The translations under genes were made by a program, and so were the position numbers. Below the pieces are notes generated by a model that saw nothing but the letters and a program-made list of their open reading frames with translations, was not told the DNA's origin and searched no databases. Shown here one piece after another: positions 9,023 to 19,274 of a stretch of 64,000 nt of DNA (its first letter is position 1; the number at the start of each line of letters is the position of its first letter). Origin of the DNA: Rhizobiales bacterium Ga0077537 (lineage in GTDB: Bacteria; Pseudomonadota; Alphaproteobacteria; Rhizobiales; Hyphomicrobiaceae); the NCBI GenBank assembly GCA_001464955.1, contig LNEM01000009.1:186001-250000 (forward strand), written 5' to 3'.

Positions 9023-9889
9023 CTATCCGACAGCGACGAGCGGCTTGTAGAAGCCGGGGCTCAATCCGGCCTCCGAGCGCGCGCGGTCATTGAACGGCGG
9101 CTTCAGCGGGCCGCGGAAATGGCGACGGACGAGATCATGGAAGAGCGGCTCGGGGGACAGTCCGGCGCGCTCGGCGAGATAGCGGAACCAACGGGCTCCG
9201 CAGGCGACGTGCCTCTTCTCGTCGGTGTAGATGACGTCGAGCACGGCGGCCGATGCCGTATCGCCAGCGGCTTCGAGGCTGCGGAGCATCGCCGGCGTGA
9301 CATCGAGGCCGCGCGCCTCCAGCACCAGCGGCACGATGGCGATCCGGGCGATCAGGGAGTGGCCTGTCGCCTGAGCCGCCTGCCAGAGACCATCGTGGGC
9401 GGGCAAGTCGCCGTAAGCGGCACCCAGTTCCTGGAGTCGGCGGCTCACGAGCGCGAAGTGGTCCGCTTCCTCGCGACCGACGCGAACCCAGTCGTCGAAG
9501 AAGCGGCGCGGCACTGCTTCGTGCGCGAAGCGACCGACGAGATCCCACGTCATGTCGACGGCATTGAGTTCGATGTGCGCGAGAGAATGCAGAAGCGCGA
9601 TGCGGCCGCGCTCGCCTGCACTCGATCGCCGGGGCATGTCACGGGGCGGGCGCAGCTCCGGCCGCTCGGGACGGCCGGGGCGTTCCGGCATGGGTGCTGG
9701 TGTACTCAGCGCGCCGAGGGACAATGTGCCGGCGTGCCAGGCATCTGCCGCGATCCGAGCAATGGCGACCTTGTCGGCGAGGTCGGGCGTGGCGACGATC
9801 GCGCGTGCCGCCTCGACGAGGGAGGCTGGCTTCGGCGGCGTGGCCCGGTCAGCGTCGGTTGGTGGGGCGGGGCCGCCGAGGGCCGTCAT
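9023..9889 (-). CDS. DUF455 family ferritin-like protein
   Basis: This 288-aa helical protein belongs to the DUF455 ferritin-like superfamily, related in fold to diiron enzymes such as MiaE. Candidate iron ligands follow the family pattern of Glu and His in four helices: LAHIELNAVDM, GREEADHF and TDEKRHVACG. The ATG at 9889 overlaps the peroxiredoxin stop as ATGA, so the two are translationally coupled. A much longer open frame continues upstream but only runs antiparallel through other genes. Biochemical function is not established; a role in oxidative or iron metabolism is inferred from the coupling. Confidence 0.87.
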   Translation of the reverse strand: MTALGGPAPPTDADRATPPKPASLVEAARAIVATPDLADKVAIARIAADAWHAGTLSLGALSTPAPMPERPGRPERPELRPPRDMPRRSSAGERGRIALLHSLAHIELNAVDMTWDLVGRFAHEAVPRRFFDDWVRVGREEADHFALVSRRLQELGAAYGDLPAHDGLWQAAQATGHSLIARIAIVPLVLEARGLDVTPAMLRSLEAAGDTASAAVLDVIYTDEKRHVACGARWFRYLAERAGLSPEPLFHDLVRRHFRGPLKPPFNDRARSEAGLSPGFYKPLVAVG

Positions 9890-10353
9890 TTCGCCAGCGC
9901 CTGCGCCGCCTCGAGCACCTCTTCGGCGTGGCCAGGAACCTTCACCTTGCGCCACGCCCTGGCGATGGTGCCCTTGCCGTCGATGAGGAATGTCGAGCGG
10001 TCGACGCCCATGTACTTCTTGCCGTACATCGACTTCTCCACCCAGACGCCGAACGCCTCGATGGCTTTCTTCTCTTCGTCCGCGACGAGGTCGATGCCGA
10101 GATCGTACTTGGAGCGGAACTTGGCATGGCTCGCGACGCTGTCGGGCGAGATGCCGATGACGCGGACACCGGCCTTGTCGAACTCCGGTGCGAGCGCCGT
10201 GAATGCCTGGGCTTCCTTGGTGCAGCCCGACGTGTCGTCCTTCGGGTAGAAGTAGACCACGACCGGCTGCCCCTTCAACTTCGACAGCTTGATCCTGGCG
10301 CCGCCGTCGGTCGGCAAATCGAAATCCGGAGCCTTTTGTCCTTCCAGTGCCAT
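9886..10353 (-). CDS. bcp: Thiol peroxidase of the BCP/PrxQ family
   Basis: This 155-aa peroxiredoxin reduces hydroperoxides with a reactive cysteine. The motif YPKDDTSGCTKEA places the peroxidatic Cys at residue 44. No other cysteine exists in the protein, so the resolving Cys found five residues later in E. coli BCP is absent and this is a 1-Cys variant needing an external thiol. The ATG at 10353 has AAGGAAGG about seven bases upstream. Its stop overlaps the DUF455 start. It is divergent from the AsmA-like gene. Confidence 0.93.
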   Translation of the reverse strand: MALEGQKAPDFDLPTDGGARIKLSKLKGQPVVVYFYPKDDTSGCTKEAQAFTALAPEFDKAGVRVIGISPDSVASHAKFRSKYDLGIDLVADEEKKAIEAFGVWVEKSMYGKKYMGVDRSTFLIDGKGTIARAWRKVKVPGHAEEVLEAAQALAK

Positions 10354-10525
10354 GCGTGCCTTCCTTTCGTCTCTTTTCGGACTGACATGCGCACACGTGA
10401 GGTAGGCGCGGCAAGTCGCGTTTGCCAGATGGGCGACGACGTGCGCGGCTCCGGAACGGTGCGGCGCATGCGGCAGGGGGAGGCCGCGTCGGCCAACTCG
10501 CGACGGACGGGATCGGGGAGGCAGC

Positions 10526-13500
10526 GTGGCTTCGCGTGGCGAGGACGACCGATGGCGCGGGCACGATCGCGGGCCGCCGACGGCGCCTGCCGGTCGCAGC
10601 GCTCCTGTCGATCCGCGCACGACGCCGCTCACCCAGCCACGCACACGCACGCACCGGCCGGAGACCCAGACTGCAGGGGCGCGGCCCCGAACCGTGCAGC
10701 ATCAGCATGCCCGCGGCGGACTGCTGCGCGCCGCGGCGCGTGGACTCGGGATCGTGCTGCTGACCGTTCTGCCGCTTGCGGCCCTCGGGCTCGGGCTCGT
10801 CTACGTGAAGCTTCAGTACGGATCCATTCCCCTTCATTTCATGGTCGAGCCGATCCGGAATGCGCTGCGTGCGGAGCTCGACGGGATCGAGATCGGCATC
10901 GGTGACGCGGCGCTGTTCCGCAACGCAGCGGGCGGCATCGAACTCCGGCTGCTCAACGTGTCGCTCGCCTCGTCGAAGGGCGATACCGCGGTACGGACCG
11001 ACGAGGCCCTCGTCGGGCTCGACGCGGCAGCGCTGCTCACGGGGCGCGTCGCCGCGTCACGGATCGTACTGGTGGCGCCGCGGCTGGCCCTGTCGCGGGA
11101 GCCGGGCGGCAATCTCGCGCTCAGGCATGCGCTGATCCCGCCGGGACAGCTGCCGACCGGGAGGCCCGACGATGGGCTGCATCCGGCGGGCCCCGTCACC
11201 GTGGCCGAGGGAAACGCGGCCGGCCCCGGTGCGCCGGTCGCCGCGCGTGTCAATCCCGGGCAATGGCTCGGAGATCTCGTCAAGCGTGCGCGCCGCGGTG
11301 GCGATGCGACCTCGCACCTGAAGGCGTTCGGCGTTCGTGATGCCGTGCTCGAGATCGAGGACGGCCGCCAGAGCTCGATCTGGACCGTGCCGGAATTCGA
11401 GATCGAGATCGATCACCACAAGAACCGTAGCGTCGTCAGGGGGCAGGGGCGGGTGGCGCCCGGCGGCGAGACATTCTCGCTCGGTTTCTTGCTCGAGGAA
11501 GCCGAGAAGGCGCAGACGCTGAAGCTCAAGACGACCTTCAACGGGCTGCGGCCGAGGGCGTTGGCCCGCGCCATCCCTCAGTTCGCCGGGCTCGCGGGCG
11601 TCGACCTCGCCCTCGAAGGAAGCGGGGATATCGGTTTGACCAGCGACGGCGACGTCATCGACGCGGCACTCAATGTGGTGTTCGAGGGCGGTCGCCTGGC
11701 GTTCGGCGGCGAAACTGCTCTCGGCATGGAAGGCGGCACGCTCGTGGCGCGCTACGACCGATCGGACAGGCGCATCGTCGTCGCGCCGAGCACGTTTCGC
11801 CTGGAGGGCGCCTGGGTTACGGTCGAGGCCGTCGCGGCGCCCGTCTTTGCCGATGGTCAGGCGGAGCCTGTGGGCTGGAAGTTCCAGGTCGCTGGGCGGG
11901 ATGGCGCGGTCGCAGGGGTGGGTGGCGCGCCGGGCGTTCCGATCGAGCAGCTGGAAGTGCAGGGGTGGATCTCCCCCGTCACCGGCTCGACCGAGCTGCA
12001 GCGGATCGTGTTCAAGGCTGGTGGCGCCAGCGTCGAGGCCACAGGGTCACACAGCGGCAGCGGGACGGGGACGACCGCCCTGGAGGGGCGGATCGGCCCG
12101 TTCGACGTCGCGGGGCTCGGGCGCATCTGGCCGACGGGGCTCGTTCCGCGGCTGCGCGCGGAGGTCGTCGATCGCCTGGTCGGCGGACGGATCGCCGGCG
12201 GGCAGTTCCGCTTGGCCTCGGGAGACCCGCGAGGGCTGGATGGAAGCGGACGGCTGACGCTCTCGCTCACGGCCGAGGACATTGCGCTCGCGACCTTCGC
12301 CGGGGCGCCGCACCTCACTGTGCCGAGGGCCTTGATCACGGTCGCCGGGCCGCGGCTCGAACTCAGCGTCCCTGACGGGCAGATCGCCTTCGCTGGCAAT
12401 CGGCGGCTCGCCCTCAAGGGCGGACAGCTGGTTGTCACTGGCCTCGACCAGCCGGTGCCGGAACTCGAAGTCGAAGGCCGGATGCAAGGGGCGCTGTCGG
12501 CGGTGATGGAGCTGGCGAGCCACGACGCCGTCGGCCTCATCAGGCCGGATCAGGTGCCGCCCGGCACCGAGGGCAGGATCGATGCGCAGTGGCGGGCCGT
12601 GATGCCGGCCACCGGGCGGCCGACGCTGTCGGACGTCCGGCTCGATGCCAAGGCACGTGTGAGCGACGGGCGCATACCGAACGTGCTCGGAACCCACGAT
12701 GTCACGGGCGCCAATTTCACACTCGGCGTGTCGGAGCGGACAATCGACGTGAAAGGCGAGATGCTGCTTGCCGGTGTCGTCGCGAAGGCCACGGGGCAGT
12801 GGATCCTCTCCGAGGGGGGAGAGCGACAGGCGCCCCTCACGATCTCGGCGCGTCTCGACGGGGCGGATCGGCGGCAGCTCGGCCTCGACATCGAGGAATT
12901 CGTCGATGGTGAGGTGCCCCTGGAGGTCCAGTTCACCCCAGGGGTCGGCGAGCATAGCAAGGTGAGCGTCTCGGCGAACCTGACGGGCGCGGCATTGATG
13001 CTCGATGGACTCGCCTGGCGAAAGGATCCGGGGCGGCCGGCGCGGCTCACCTTCGACGTCGTTCGCATCAAGGGCAGTCGCTCGCTCGAACTGCAAGGGT
13101 TCCGCATCGCGGGCGAGAGCATCACGGTCAACGGGACGATCGTGATCGGACCGGACGGGAAGGCCGAATCCTACAAGTTCCCGGGGTTCTCGCTGAATGT
13201 CGTGAGCAACCTCGAAATCGAGGGCATGCGGCGAGCCGGCCGGGGATGGGAGATCAAGGCCCGCGGCAAGACCTTCGACGGCGCGGAGCTGCTGAAATCT
13301 CTCTATACGGTCGATCAGACGGCGCAAGTCCGGCGCGGCAAGCCCGATGGCACCATCGAGATCGATGCGATGATCGATACGGTGCTCGGCACCAACGACG
13401 CGACGTTCAAGTCGGTGCATCTCAAGCTCCGGAAGTCCGGCGATTCGATCCTGGGACTGGAACTCGACGGACAGCTCGATTCGGGCCAGCCGATCACGGC

Positions 13501-14317
13501 TCGGATGACGTCGGGTGGTGGGCAGAACCGTATCGTCCACGTGACGACGCCCGACGCCGGGCGGGCGCTCAGGGCCATCGGTATCTACAGCAACATGCTC
13601 GGCGGGGCGGGCGAACTCTGGGTCTACCTGGATGGCCGAGGTACGGCCGAGCGCGCGGGGCGGATACAGGTGTCGCGCTTCCGCATTCTGGGCGATCCGA
13701 TCGTCAGCGAACTCGTTCAGGGCGCCGACGAGAGCCGTCCGGCGATCGCGACGGGGACCCCGCGTGCGCAGCGGAGGGTCGTGCGCGAGGAGATCCAGTT
13801 CGAGACGCTGCGCGGCAGTTTTGCGACGGGCAACGGTCAGGTGGCGATCGAAAGCCTCAATGCAGCGGGACCGCTGATCGGGGCCAGCGTGCGCGGCAAG
13901 ATGGATTTCCGCGTCGGGCGGTTGTCGCTCGGGGGGACCTACGTACCGCTTTCGGGCCTGAACCGGGCACTCGCGGGCATTCCGCTCGTCGGCGAGATCC
14001 TGACGGGTCCGCGCGGCGACGGCATCTTCGGCATCACGTTCGCAGTCGACGGCCCCATGACGCGACCCAACGTCATCGTCAATCCGCTGTCGATCGTGGC
14101 GCCCGGCGTGCTCAGAGAGATCTTCCAGATGGTCCCGGACAATCCCCAGGTGACACCGGCGCGGGAAGGTCCGCGGCCGACGGGCGGCGGGGCACGGGTC
14201 CGGTCGAGCGAACCCGAGGCGGCGCGGCGCCCGGAGAGCGGCGGGGCGGCCGCCAAATCGCGAACGCTCGATGGTTGGTCGTCGCAGACGGCGCCGTCCA
14301 AGGGCGGGCGGAACTGA
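10526..14317 (+). CDS. AsmA-like / DUF3971 envelope protein
   Basis: This 1263-aa protein resembles the YhdP/TamB/AsmA-like family, bridge-like proteins anchored in the inner membrane and implicated in moving phospholipid to the outer membrane. Residues 1-72 are basic and disordered. A single transmembrane helix spans about residues 73-96 (LGIVLLTVLPLAALGLGLVYV). A long beta-rich periplasmic region follows and ends in the AsmA-like C-terminal part (LGGTYVPLSGLNRALAGIPLVG near residue 1135). The tail is charged and disordered. The start is GTG at 10526 with GGGGAGG just upstream. It is divergent from the peroxiredoxin and convergent with the Rieske gene, leaving only seven bases. Confidence 0.87.
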   Translation: MASRGEDDRWRGHDRGPPTAPAGRSAPVDPRTTPLTQPRTRTHRPETQTAGARPRTVQHQHARGGLLRAAARGLGIVLLTVLPLAALGLGLVYVKLQYGSIPLHFMVEPIRNALRAELDGIEIGIGDAALFRNAAGGIELRLLNVSLASSKGDTAVRTDEALVGLDAAALLTGRVAASRIVLVAPRLALSREPGGNLALRHALIPPGQLPTGRPDDGLHPAGPVTVAEGNAAGPGAPVAARVNPGQWLGDLVKRARRGGDATSHLKAFGVRDAVLEIEDGRQSSIWTVPEFEIEIDHHKNRSVVRGQGRVAPGGETFSLGFLLEEAEKAQTLKLKTTFNGLRPRALARAIPQFAGLAGVDLALEGSGDIGLTSDGDVIDAALNVVFEGGRLAFGGETALGMEGGTLVARYDRSDRRIVVAPSTFRLEGAWVTVEAVAAPVFADGQAEPVGWKFQVAGRDGAVAGVGGAPGVPIEQLEVQGWISPVTGSTELQRIVFKAGGASVEATGSHSGSGTGTTALEGRIGPFDVAGLGRIWPTGLVPRLRAEVVDRLVGGRIAGGQFRLASGDPRGLDGSGRLTLSLTAEDIALATFAGAPHLTVPRALITVAGPRLELSVPDGQIAFAGNRRLALKGGQLVVTGLDQPVPELEVEGRMQGALSAVMELASHDAVGLIRPDQVPPGTEGRIDAQWRAVMPATGRPTLSDVRLDAKARVSDGRIPNVLGTHDVTGANFTLGVSERTIDVKGEMLLAGVVAKATGQWILSEGGERQAPLTISARLDGADRRQLGLDIEEFVDGEVPLEVQFTPGVGEHSKVSVSANLTGAALMLDGLAWRKDPGRPARLTFDVVRIKGSRSLELQGFRIAGESITVNGTIVIGPDGKAESYKFPGFSLNVVSNLEIEGMRRAGRGWEIKARGKTFDGAELLKSLYTVDQTAQVRRGKPDGTIEIDAMIDTVLGTNDATFKSVHLKLRKSGDSILGLELDGQLDSGQPITARMTSGGGQNRIVHVTTPDAGRALRAIGIYSNMLGGAGELWVYLDGRGTAERAGRIQVSRFRILGDPIVSELVQGADESRPAIATGTPRAQRRVVREEIQFETLRGSFATGNGQVAIESLNAAGPLIGASVRGKMDFRVGRLSLGGTYVPLSGLNRALAGIPLVGEILTGPRGDGIFGITFAVDGPMTRPNVIVNPLSIVAPGVLREIFQMVPDNPQVTPAREGPRPTGGGARVRSSEPEAARRPESGGAAAKSRTLDGWSSQTAPSKGGRN

Positions 14318-14324
14318 GGCCCGA

Positions 14325-14738
14325 TCAGACCTCGACCACCACGTAGTCGTCTTCGATCTCGACCTTGAAGGTTTCTGCCACGTAGGGTCCTTCGACGAGC
14401 GTCGCACCGGGCTCGACCTTGACGTCGAACTTCATGAGCCGAAGCCGGCGGGGGTCACACCAGGAGCGGCCCGTCTTGATGTCGAATTCCCACTGGTGCC
14501 ACGGGCATCGGATGATCTCGCCCTGGCGCGTGTGGCGGTACTCGCCGGGCTCGGACGATTCGACCAGCCCCGTGACGATGCCCTTCGCCAGACTGCCGCC
14601 CTTGTGCGGGCAGGTCTCGGACAGCGCGTAGTACTCGCCCTTGACGTTGAACACGATCACGCCGCGGCCTTCGAGCGTCATGCACTTCCGGCCGCCTGCC
14701 TCGATCTCACCCACGCGCGCCACGACGTGCCGTGCCAT
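14325..14738 (-). CDS. Rieske [2Fe-2S] ferredoxin-like protein
   Basis: This 137-aa soluble electron carrier has both Rieske ligand pairs: Cys43/His45 in CPHKGG and Cys78/His81 in CPWHQW. That is the spacing of ferredoxin components of ring-hydroxylating dioxygenases and of nitrite-reductase small-subunit-like proteins. There is no transmembrane helix, so it is not the bc1 Rieske subunit. GGGAGA precedes the ATG at 14738. No dioxygenase or reductase is adjacent, so its partner is unknown. Confidence 0.92.
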   Translation of the reverse strand: MARHVVARVGEIEAGGRKCMTLEGRGVIVFNVKGEYYALSETCPHKGGSLAKGIVTGLVESSEPGEYRHTRQGEIIRCPWHQWEFDIKTGRSWCDPRRLRLMKFDVKVEPGATLVEGPYVAETFKVEIEDDYVVVEV

Positions 14739-14808
14739 TCGGCGTCTCCCTGCCGCTTCGATCCGGCGGCAAGGCTGGCGCGATGCGGCGCGCTTGTCCA
14801 GACCGGGA

Positions 14809-15171
14809 TCACTCGCGGTTGAAGATGGCGGACGCCAGGCCCCCGACGGCCTTGAAGATGCAATAAAGCGTCAGTTCGACCGCCGCCGTCAGCAGCAGCA
14901 GGAAGAGCGAGCGCTGGCCGAGGTCGTCGGTGATGGCGCCGCGGATCTTGAATTTGACGTCGTCGGGAAGCTGCGTTTCGACCAGCGCGTAGAGCGCGTT
15001 CGTGAGCGGCAGCAGCTTCGAGTAGAACCAGCCGAGCCACTCCAGCCGGAAGGCGTGCAGGTAGGCGTAGATGATCCAGACCAGCACGATCGTCAGCGCC
15101 AGAAGCAGCACCTTGCCGAGCACCTGGAGAGCGAACGACGGTTTGCGGACGTCGCGACGAGCCTCGGCCAT
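14809..15171 (-). CDS. Small integral membrane protein, unknown function
   Basis: This 120-aa protein has two hydrophobic segments, about residues 17-42 (LGKVLLLALTIVLVWIIYAY) and 89-108 (LFLLLLTAAVELTLYCIF), separated by an amphipathic region. I do not recognise the family. The ATG at 15171 has GGGAGGG seven bases upstream, which is why I prefer it over the longer open frame reaching 15516. It lies downstream of the GNAT gene and upstream of the Rieske gene, all on the minus strand. Confidence 0.7.
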   Translation of the reverse strand: MAEARRDVRKPSFALQVLGKVLLLALTIVLVWIIYAYLHAFRLEWLGWFYSKLLPLTNALYALVETQLPDDVKFKIRGAITDDLGQRSLFLLLLTAAVELTLYCIFKAVGGLASAIFNRE

Positions 15172-15272
15172 CGTACCCTCCCCTTCGACCCGCGCGCAGG
15201 TGCTGCCGGATGCCGCGTGTCCGATGCCATCGAACTGTGACGCAGAGACGGCACGGCTTCGTCTTATTCCGA

Positions 15273-15794
15273 TTACAATGAGCGCTCGTAGACGATGAGC
15301 GTGCGTGACGGTCCGTCGATGCGACCGAGTTCGGCGAAGCCGCAGCGCGCCATCAGCCCGTGTGCGCTCTCGTTCGGGGCATCGACGGCGCCGATGATGG
15401 CGAACGTGACACCGTCTGCGAGGCCTTCCGCGACGACGGCCTCGACGGCCTCGGCGGCGAACCCGCGTCCCCGGTGGCTCGGGGCCAAGGCAACGACCAG
15501 TTCGAGGCTGCGCCACCCGATGGCTCGGAGCGCCAGCGTGGGCGTCGCAGGAGGCCGAAGGCCGATCAGGCCTGCGGTGGGTGAATCCGCTGTTCCGATC
15601 CGCCAGTAGCGCGCGACGGACGACGGGGTGAGGCTGTCCGCGATCCAGCCGGTCACGGTCGCCGTGGAGAGATGCTCGCCGTCACCGAGGTGGCGGCGGA
15701 CCTCGGGCAGCCGGAGAAGAACGCAGATCGCATCGACGTCGCCAGCGGCCACGGGGAGCAGGCGCAGTCGCCGCGTCTCGATTGCGTCGGCCAA
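15273..15794 (-). CDS. GNAT family N-acetyltransferase
   Basis: This 173-aa protein has the RimJ/RimL-type GNAT layout. IETRRLRLLPV opens the domain. The acetyl-CoA loop is APSHRGRGFAAEAVEA (family Q/RxxGxG/A), and NESAHGLMARCGF is the usual late motif. It should transfer acetyl groups to a protein N-terminus or a small amine; the substrate is unknown. No ATG fits: the frame opens inside the end of ettA, and the best start is TTG at 15794 after GGGGACGGG, 32 bases past the ettA stop. That start is uncertain. It is likely co-transcribed with ettA. Confidence 0.8.
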   Translation of the reverse strand: MADAIETRRLRLLPVAAGDVDAICVLLRLPEVRRHLGDGEHLSTATVTGWIADSLTPSSVARYWRIGTADSPTAGLIGLRPPATPTLALRAIGWRSLELVVALAPSHRGRGFAAEAVEAVVAEGLADGVTFAIIGAVDAPNESAHGLMARCGFAELGRIDGPSRTLIVYERSL

Positions 15795-15825
15795 GTCCCG
15801 TCCCCGTCGTGGCGCCGGCGCTCCA

Positions 15826-17484
<1,659 letters not shown>

Positions 17485-17505
17485 GGAGGGCTCCTTTCGT
17501 TTGCG

Positions 17506-17577
17506 CCTTCGGTTGCCCACTTGCGCAACCGGCGCGTGATGGTGGTCCCTTCGGCTTGCCCACTTGTGCAAACCGGC
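17506..17577. repeat. Imperfect direct repeat, about 29 bases, two copies
   Basis: Copies at 17506-17533 and 17548-17577 share the order CCTTCGG, TTGCCCACTTG, GCAA, CCGGC. They correspond to hairpins H1 and H2 of the ettA leader, so the repeat probably arose by duplication of one hairpin unit. The rest of the 17485-17783 gap shows no gene. Confidence 0.7.
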
Positions 17578-17628
17578 CGGGTTGGTCGGCCTTCAGCTGC
17601 CCGGGTCCCGGCGGAGCCGGGCTCCGCC
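17510..17628 (-). promoter_or_regulatory. ettA 5' leader with tandem hairpins
   Basis: Two similar hairpins lie 26 and 68 bases upstream of the ettA GTG: H1 at 17510-17531 (7-bp stem, arms CGGTTGC and GCAACCG) and H2 at 17552-17575 (8-bp stem, arms CGGTTTGC and GCAAGCCG). Both have the loop NCAAGTGG and are followed by AAGG. H2 pairs fully only on the minus strand, through a G-U wobble; the plus strand would have a C-A mismatch. A third hairpin is at 17610-17628 (8-bp stem). This looks like structured RNA in the ettA transcript, function unknown. Confidence 0.5.
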
Positions 17629-17783
17629 CTGACGCAACCGGGCGAGGCCGGGATGTTTCTGGGATTGCCCGCTATGTAGCGGATCGGGGGGGCAGGCTCA
17701 AGGCGGCTGCTCGCGTGCCGTCAGTCGACATATCTGCTATGGTTTGGGCAATCTTGACTTGCAAGCGGGATCGGGAGCCCGGA

Positions 17784-18371
17784 ATGGCCAGCGCTGCCGT
17801 CAAACTGATGACTGCCGACGAGTTCATCCACTGGCAGCAGGAGAAGGACGTCCGCTACGAGTTGGTGGACGGCATTCCCATCGAGATGATGACTGGGGCT
17901 ATTGACGTGCACGATCGGATCGTCGTGAACGTCCTGATGCTGCTGGGTACGGCGCTGCGCGGCACCCCTTGCCGGCCCACTACGGCCGACATTGCGCTCA
18001 GGACCAAGGAGCGCGGTGTCCGCAGGCCTGACGTGACGGTCAACTGCGCCGCGATCAAGGGCGACGTCTACGAGGCGCTGGAGCCGCGTATGGTCGTGGA
18101 GGTCCTGTCGAAGTCGAATGTCGGCGTCGCCTGGGAGCGCAAGTTGCTCGAATATCAGCAGCTTGGTCTCGACTACATCCTGCTGATCGATTCGCGCTGC
18201 GTCGCGGCCACGCTGCTGACGCGCAGCCCGCAGGGCACTTGGATCAGCTCGGATTTCGACCGTCTCAGCGATGCGATCGAGCTCGATCGGCTCGGTGCCC
18301 AGCTTAGTATGGTCGACGTCTACGGGGCGACGGAGCTGTCGGAAGGAGCGCCGGGCGCTGCCACAGGCTGA
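17784..18371 (+). CDS. Uma2 family endonuclease-like protein (DUF820)
   Basis: This 195-aa protein has a PD-(D/E)xK nuclease fold of the Uma2 type. The opening MTADEFIHW, then DVRYELVDGIPIEM, then RRPDVTVNC, MVVEVLSKS and ERKLLEYQQLGLDYILLID follow the family order; the Asp, Glu and Lys of the core are present. Uma2 proteins are abundant in cyanobacteria and scattered elsewhere, with no settled biological role. The ATG at 17784 follows GGGAG. Its stop is 10 bases before the original start of the HEAT-repeat gene, so the two probably form an operon. Confidence 0.87.
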   Translation: MASAAVKLMTADEFIHWQQEKDVRYELVDGIPIEMMTGAIDVHDRIVVNVLMLLGTALRGTPCRPTTADIALRTKERGVRRPDVTVNCAAIKGDVYEALEPRMVVEVLSKSNVGVAWERKLLEYQQLGLDYILLIDSRCVAATLLTRSPQGTWISSDFDRLSDAIELDRLGAQLSMVDVYGATELSEGAPGAATG

Positions 18372-18426
18372 CCGGTCCACGATGACGTATTCCGCCGACA
18401 CGCCGACAGAGGAACTCTTTCGCATC

Positions 18427-18458
18427 GTCTCTGGCGATGTGGGTCTCTGGCGATGTGG
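18427..18458 (+). repeat. Perfect 16-bp tandem duplication inside the HEAT-repeat gene
   Basis: The 16-mer GTCTCTGGCGATGTGG occurs twice in direct contact (18427-18442 and 18443-18458). Sixteen is not a multiple of three, so it shifts the frame that opens at 18382 and leads to a stop at 18475-18477. Removing one copy joins that N-terminus in frame to the downstream HEAT protein, reading ...FRIVSGDVDAEQMRD... Confidence 0.9.
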
Positions 18459-19207
18459 ACGCGGAGCAGATGCGTGATGCGATCTCGGAGTTGTTTCGTC
18501 GGGGCGGCGACCAAGTCTACCGAGGGGCGCTGCAATTGGCTCAAGACGCGAGACCACGCGCAAGGACTGCGGGTGCCAATATCCTCGCGCAGATCGGATA
18601 CTCTGACCCGGCGCGGTACGAGCCGGATCGGACTGAAACACTGATTGCTTTGCTCGGCGATAGAGAAGCGGATGTCGTCGCTGCGGCTGCCGCAGCAATC
18701 GGACACATCCCCGACGGCGATCGAGCGATCTCGCCGTTGCTTTCCCATGTATCGAATCGAGATCCGCAGGTGCGGCAGGGGGTCGCCTTTGGATTGGCGA
18801 GGATCGACGATCGGCGGGCAAGCGATGCGCTCATCGAGCTTTCGCGCGATGCGGACCGGGAGGTTCGCAACTGGGCGACGTTCGGACTGGGCTCCATCAG
18901 CACGGCGGACTATCCAGCGGTGCGGGCAGCGCTCGCCGAGCGGCTCAATGACGAGGATGCGGAGATTTCCATGGAGGCTGTGGCTGGCCTTGCTGAACGA
19001 AAAGATGCACGAGCGCTCACGGTTCTTCGAGCGCTGCTGGCGGGAGATGTCGGCGAGGTAACGGCGGGGCATCTCGACGCCTGCGCGAGCCTCGGCGACC
19101 CTTCCCTGTTGCCCGGGCTCTTGAACCTCCAGGAATGCATGGCGCCGAACAACGACGCTTACTGGATCAGATGCCTCGACGAAGCGATTGCTGCCTGCAA
19201 AGGCTAG
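18437..19207 (+). CDS. HEAT-repeat protein, N-terminus disrupted by tandem duplication
   Basis: This 256-aa alpha-solenoid protein is built of about 30-residue HEAT/PBS-lyase-type repeats. Examples are LIALLGDREADVVAAAAAAIGHI, LLSHVSNRDPQVRQGVAFGLARI and LIELSRDADREVRNWATFGLGSI. Such scaffolds bind proteins. The natural start is probably the ATG at 18382 (MTYSADTPTEELFRIVSGDV), 10 bases after the Uma2 stop. The 16-bp duplication at 18427-18458 puts that start out of frame. The remaining open part begins at an ATG at 18437 inside the duplication, with no ribosome site. It may be a pseudogene, be translated by re-initiation, or switch by slippage. No enzymatic function is implied. Confidence 0.75.
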   Translation: MWVSGDVDAEQMRDAISELFRRGGDQVYRGALQLAQDARPRARTAGANILAQIGYSDPARYEPDRTETLIALLGDREADVVAAAAAAIGHIPDGDRAISPLLSHVSNRDPQVRQGVAFGLARIDDRRASDALIELSRDADREVRNWATFGLGSISTADYPAVRAALAERLNDEDAEISMEAVAGLAERKDARALTVLRALLAGDVGEVTAGHLDACASLGDPSLLPGLLNLQECMAPNNDAYWIRCLDEAIAACKG

Positions 19208-19274
19208 ACATGGACTTCGCACGAGTTGCTTGCATCGTCTGGTGGCGAAGCTGCTACTGTCGGCTCATCGCCAG

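Noticed and set aside
12047-14407. Long minus-strand open frame (786 codons) opposite the AsmA-like gene
   Set aside because: The plus strand encodes a recognisable membrane-anchored AsmA-like protein. The antisense frame is His/Arg/Asp-rich without domains.
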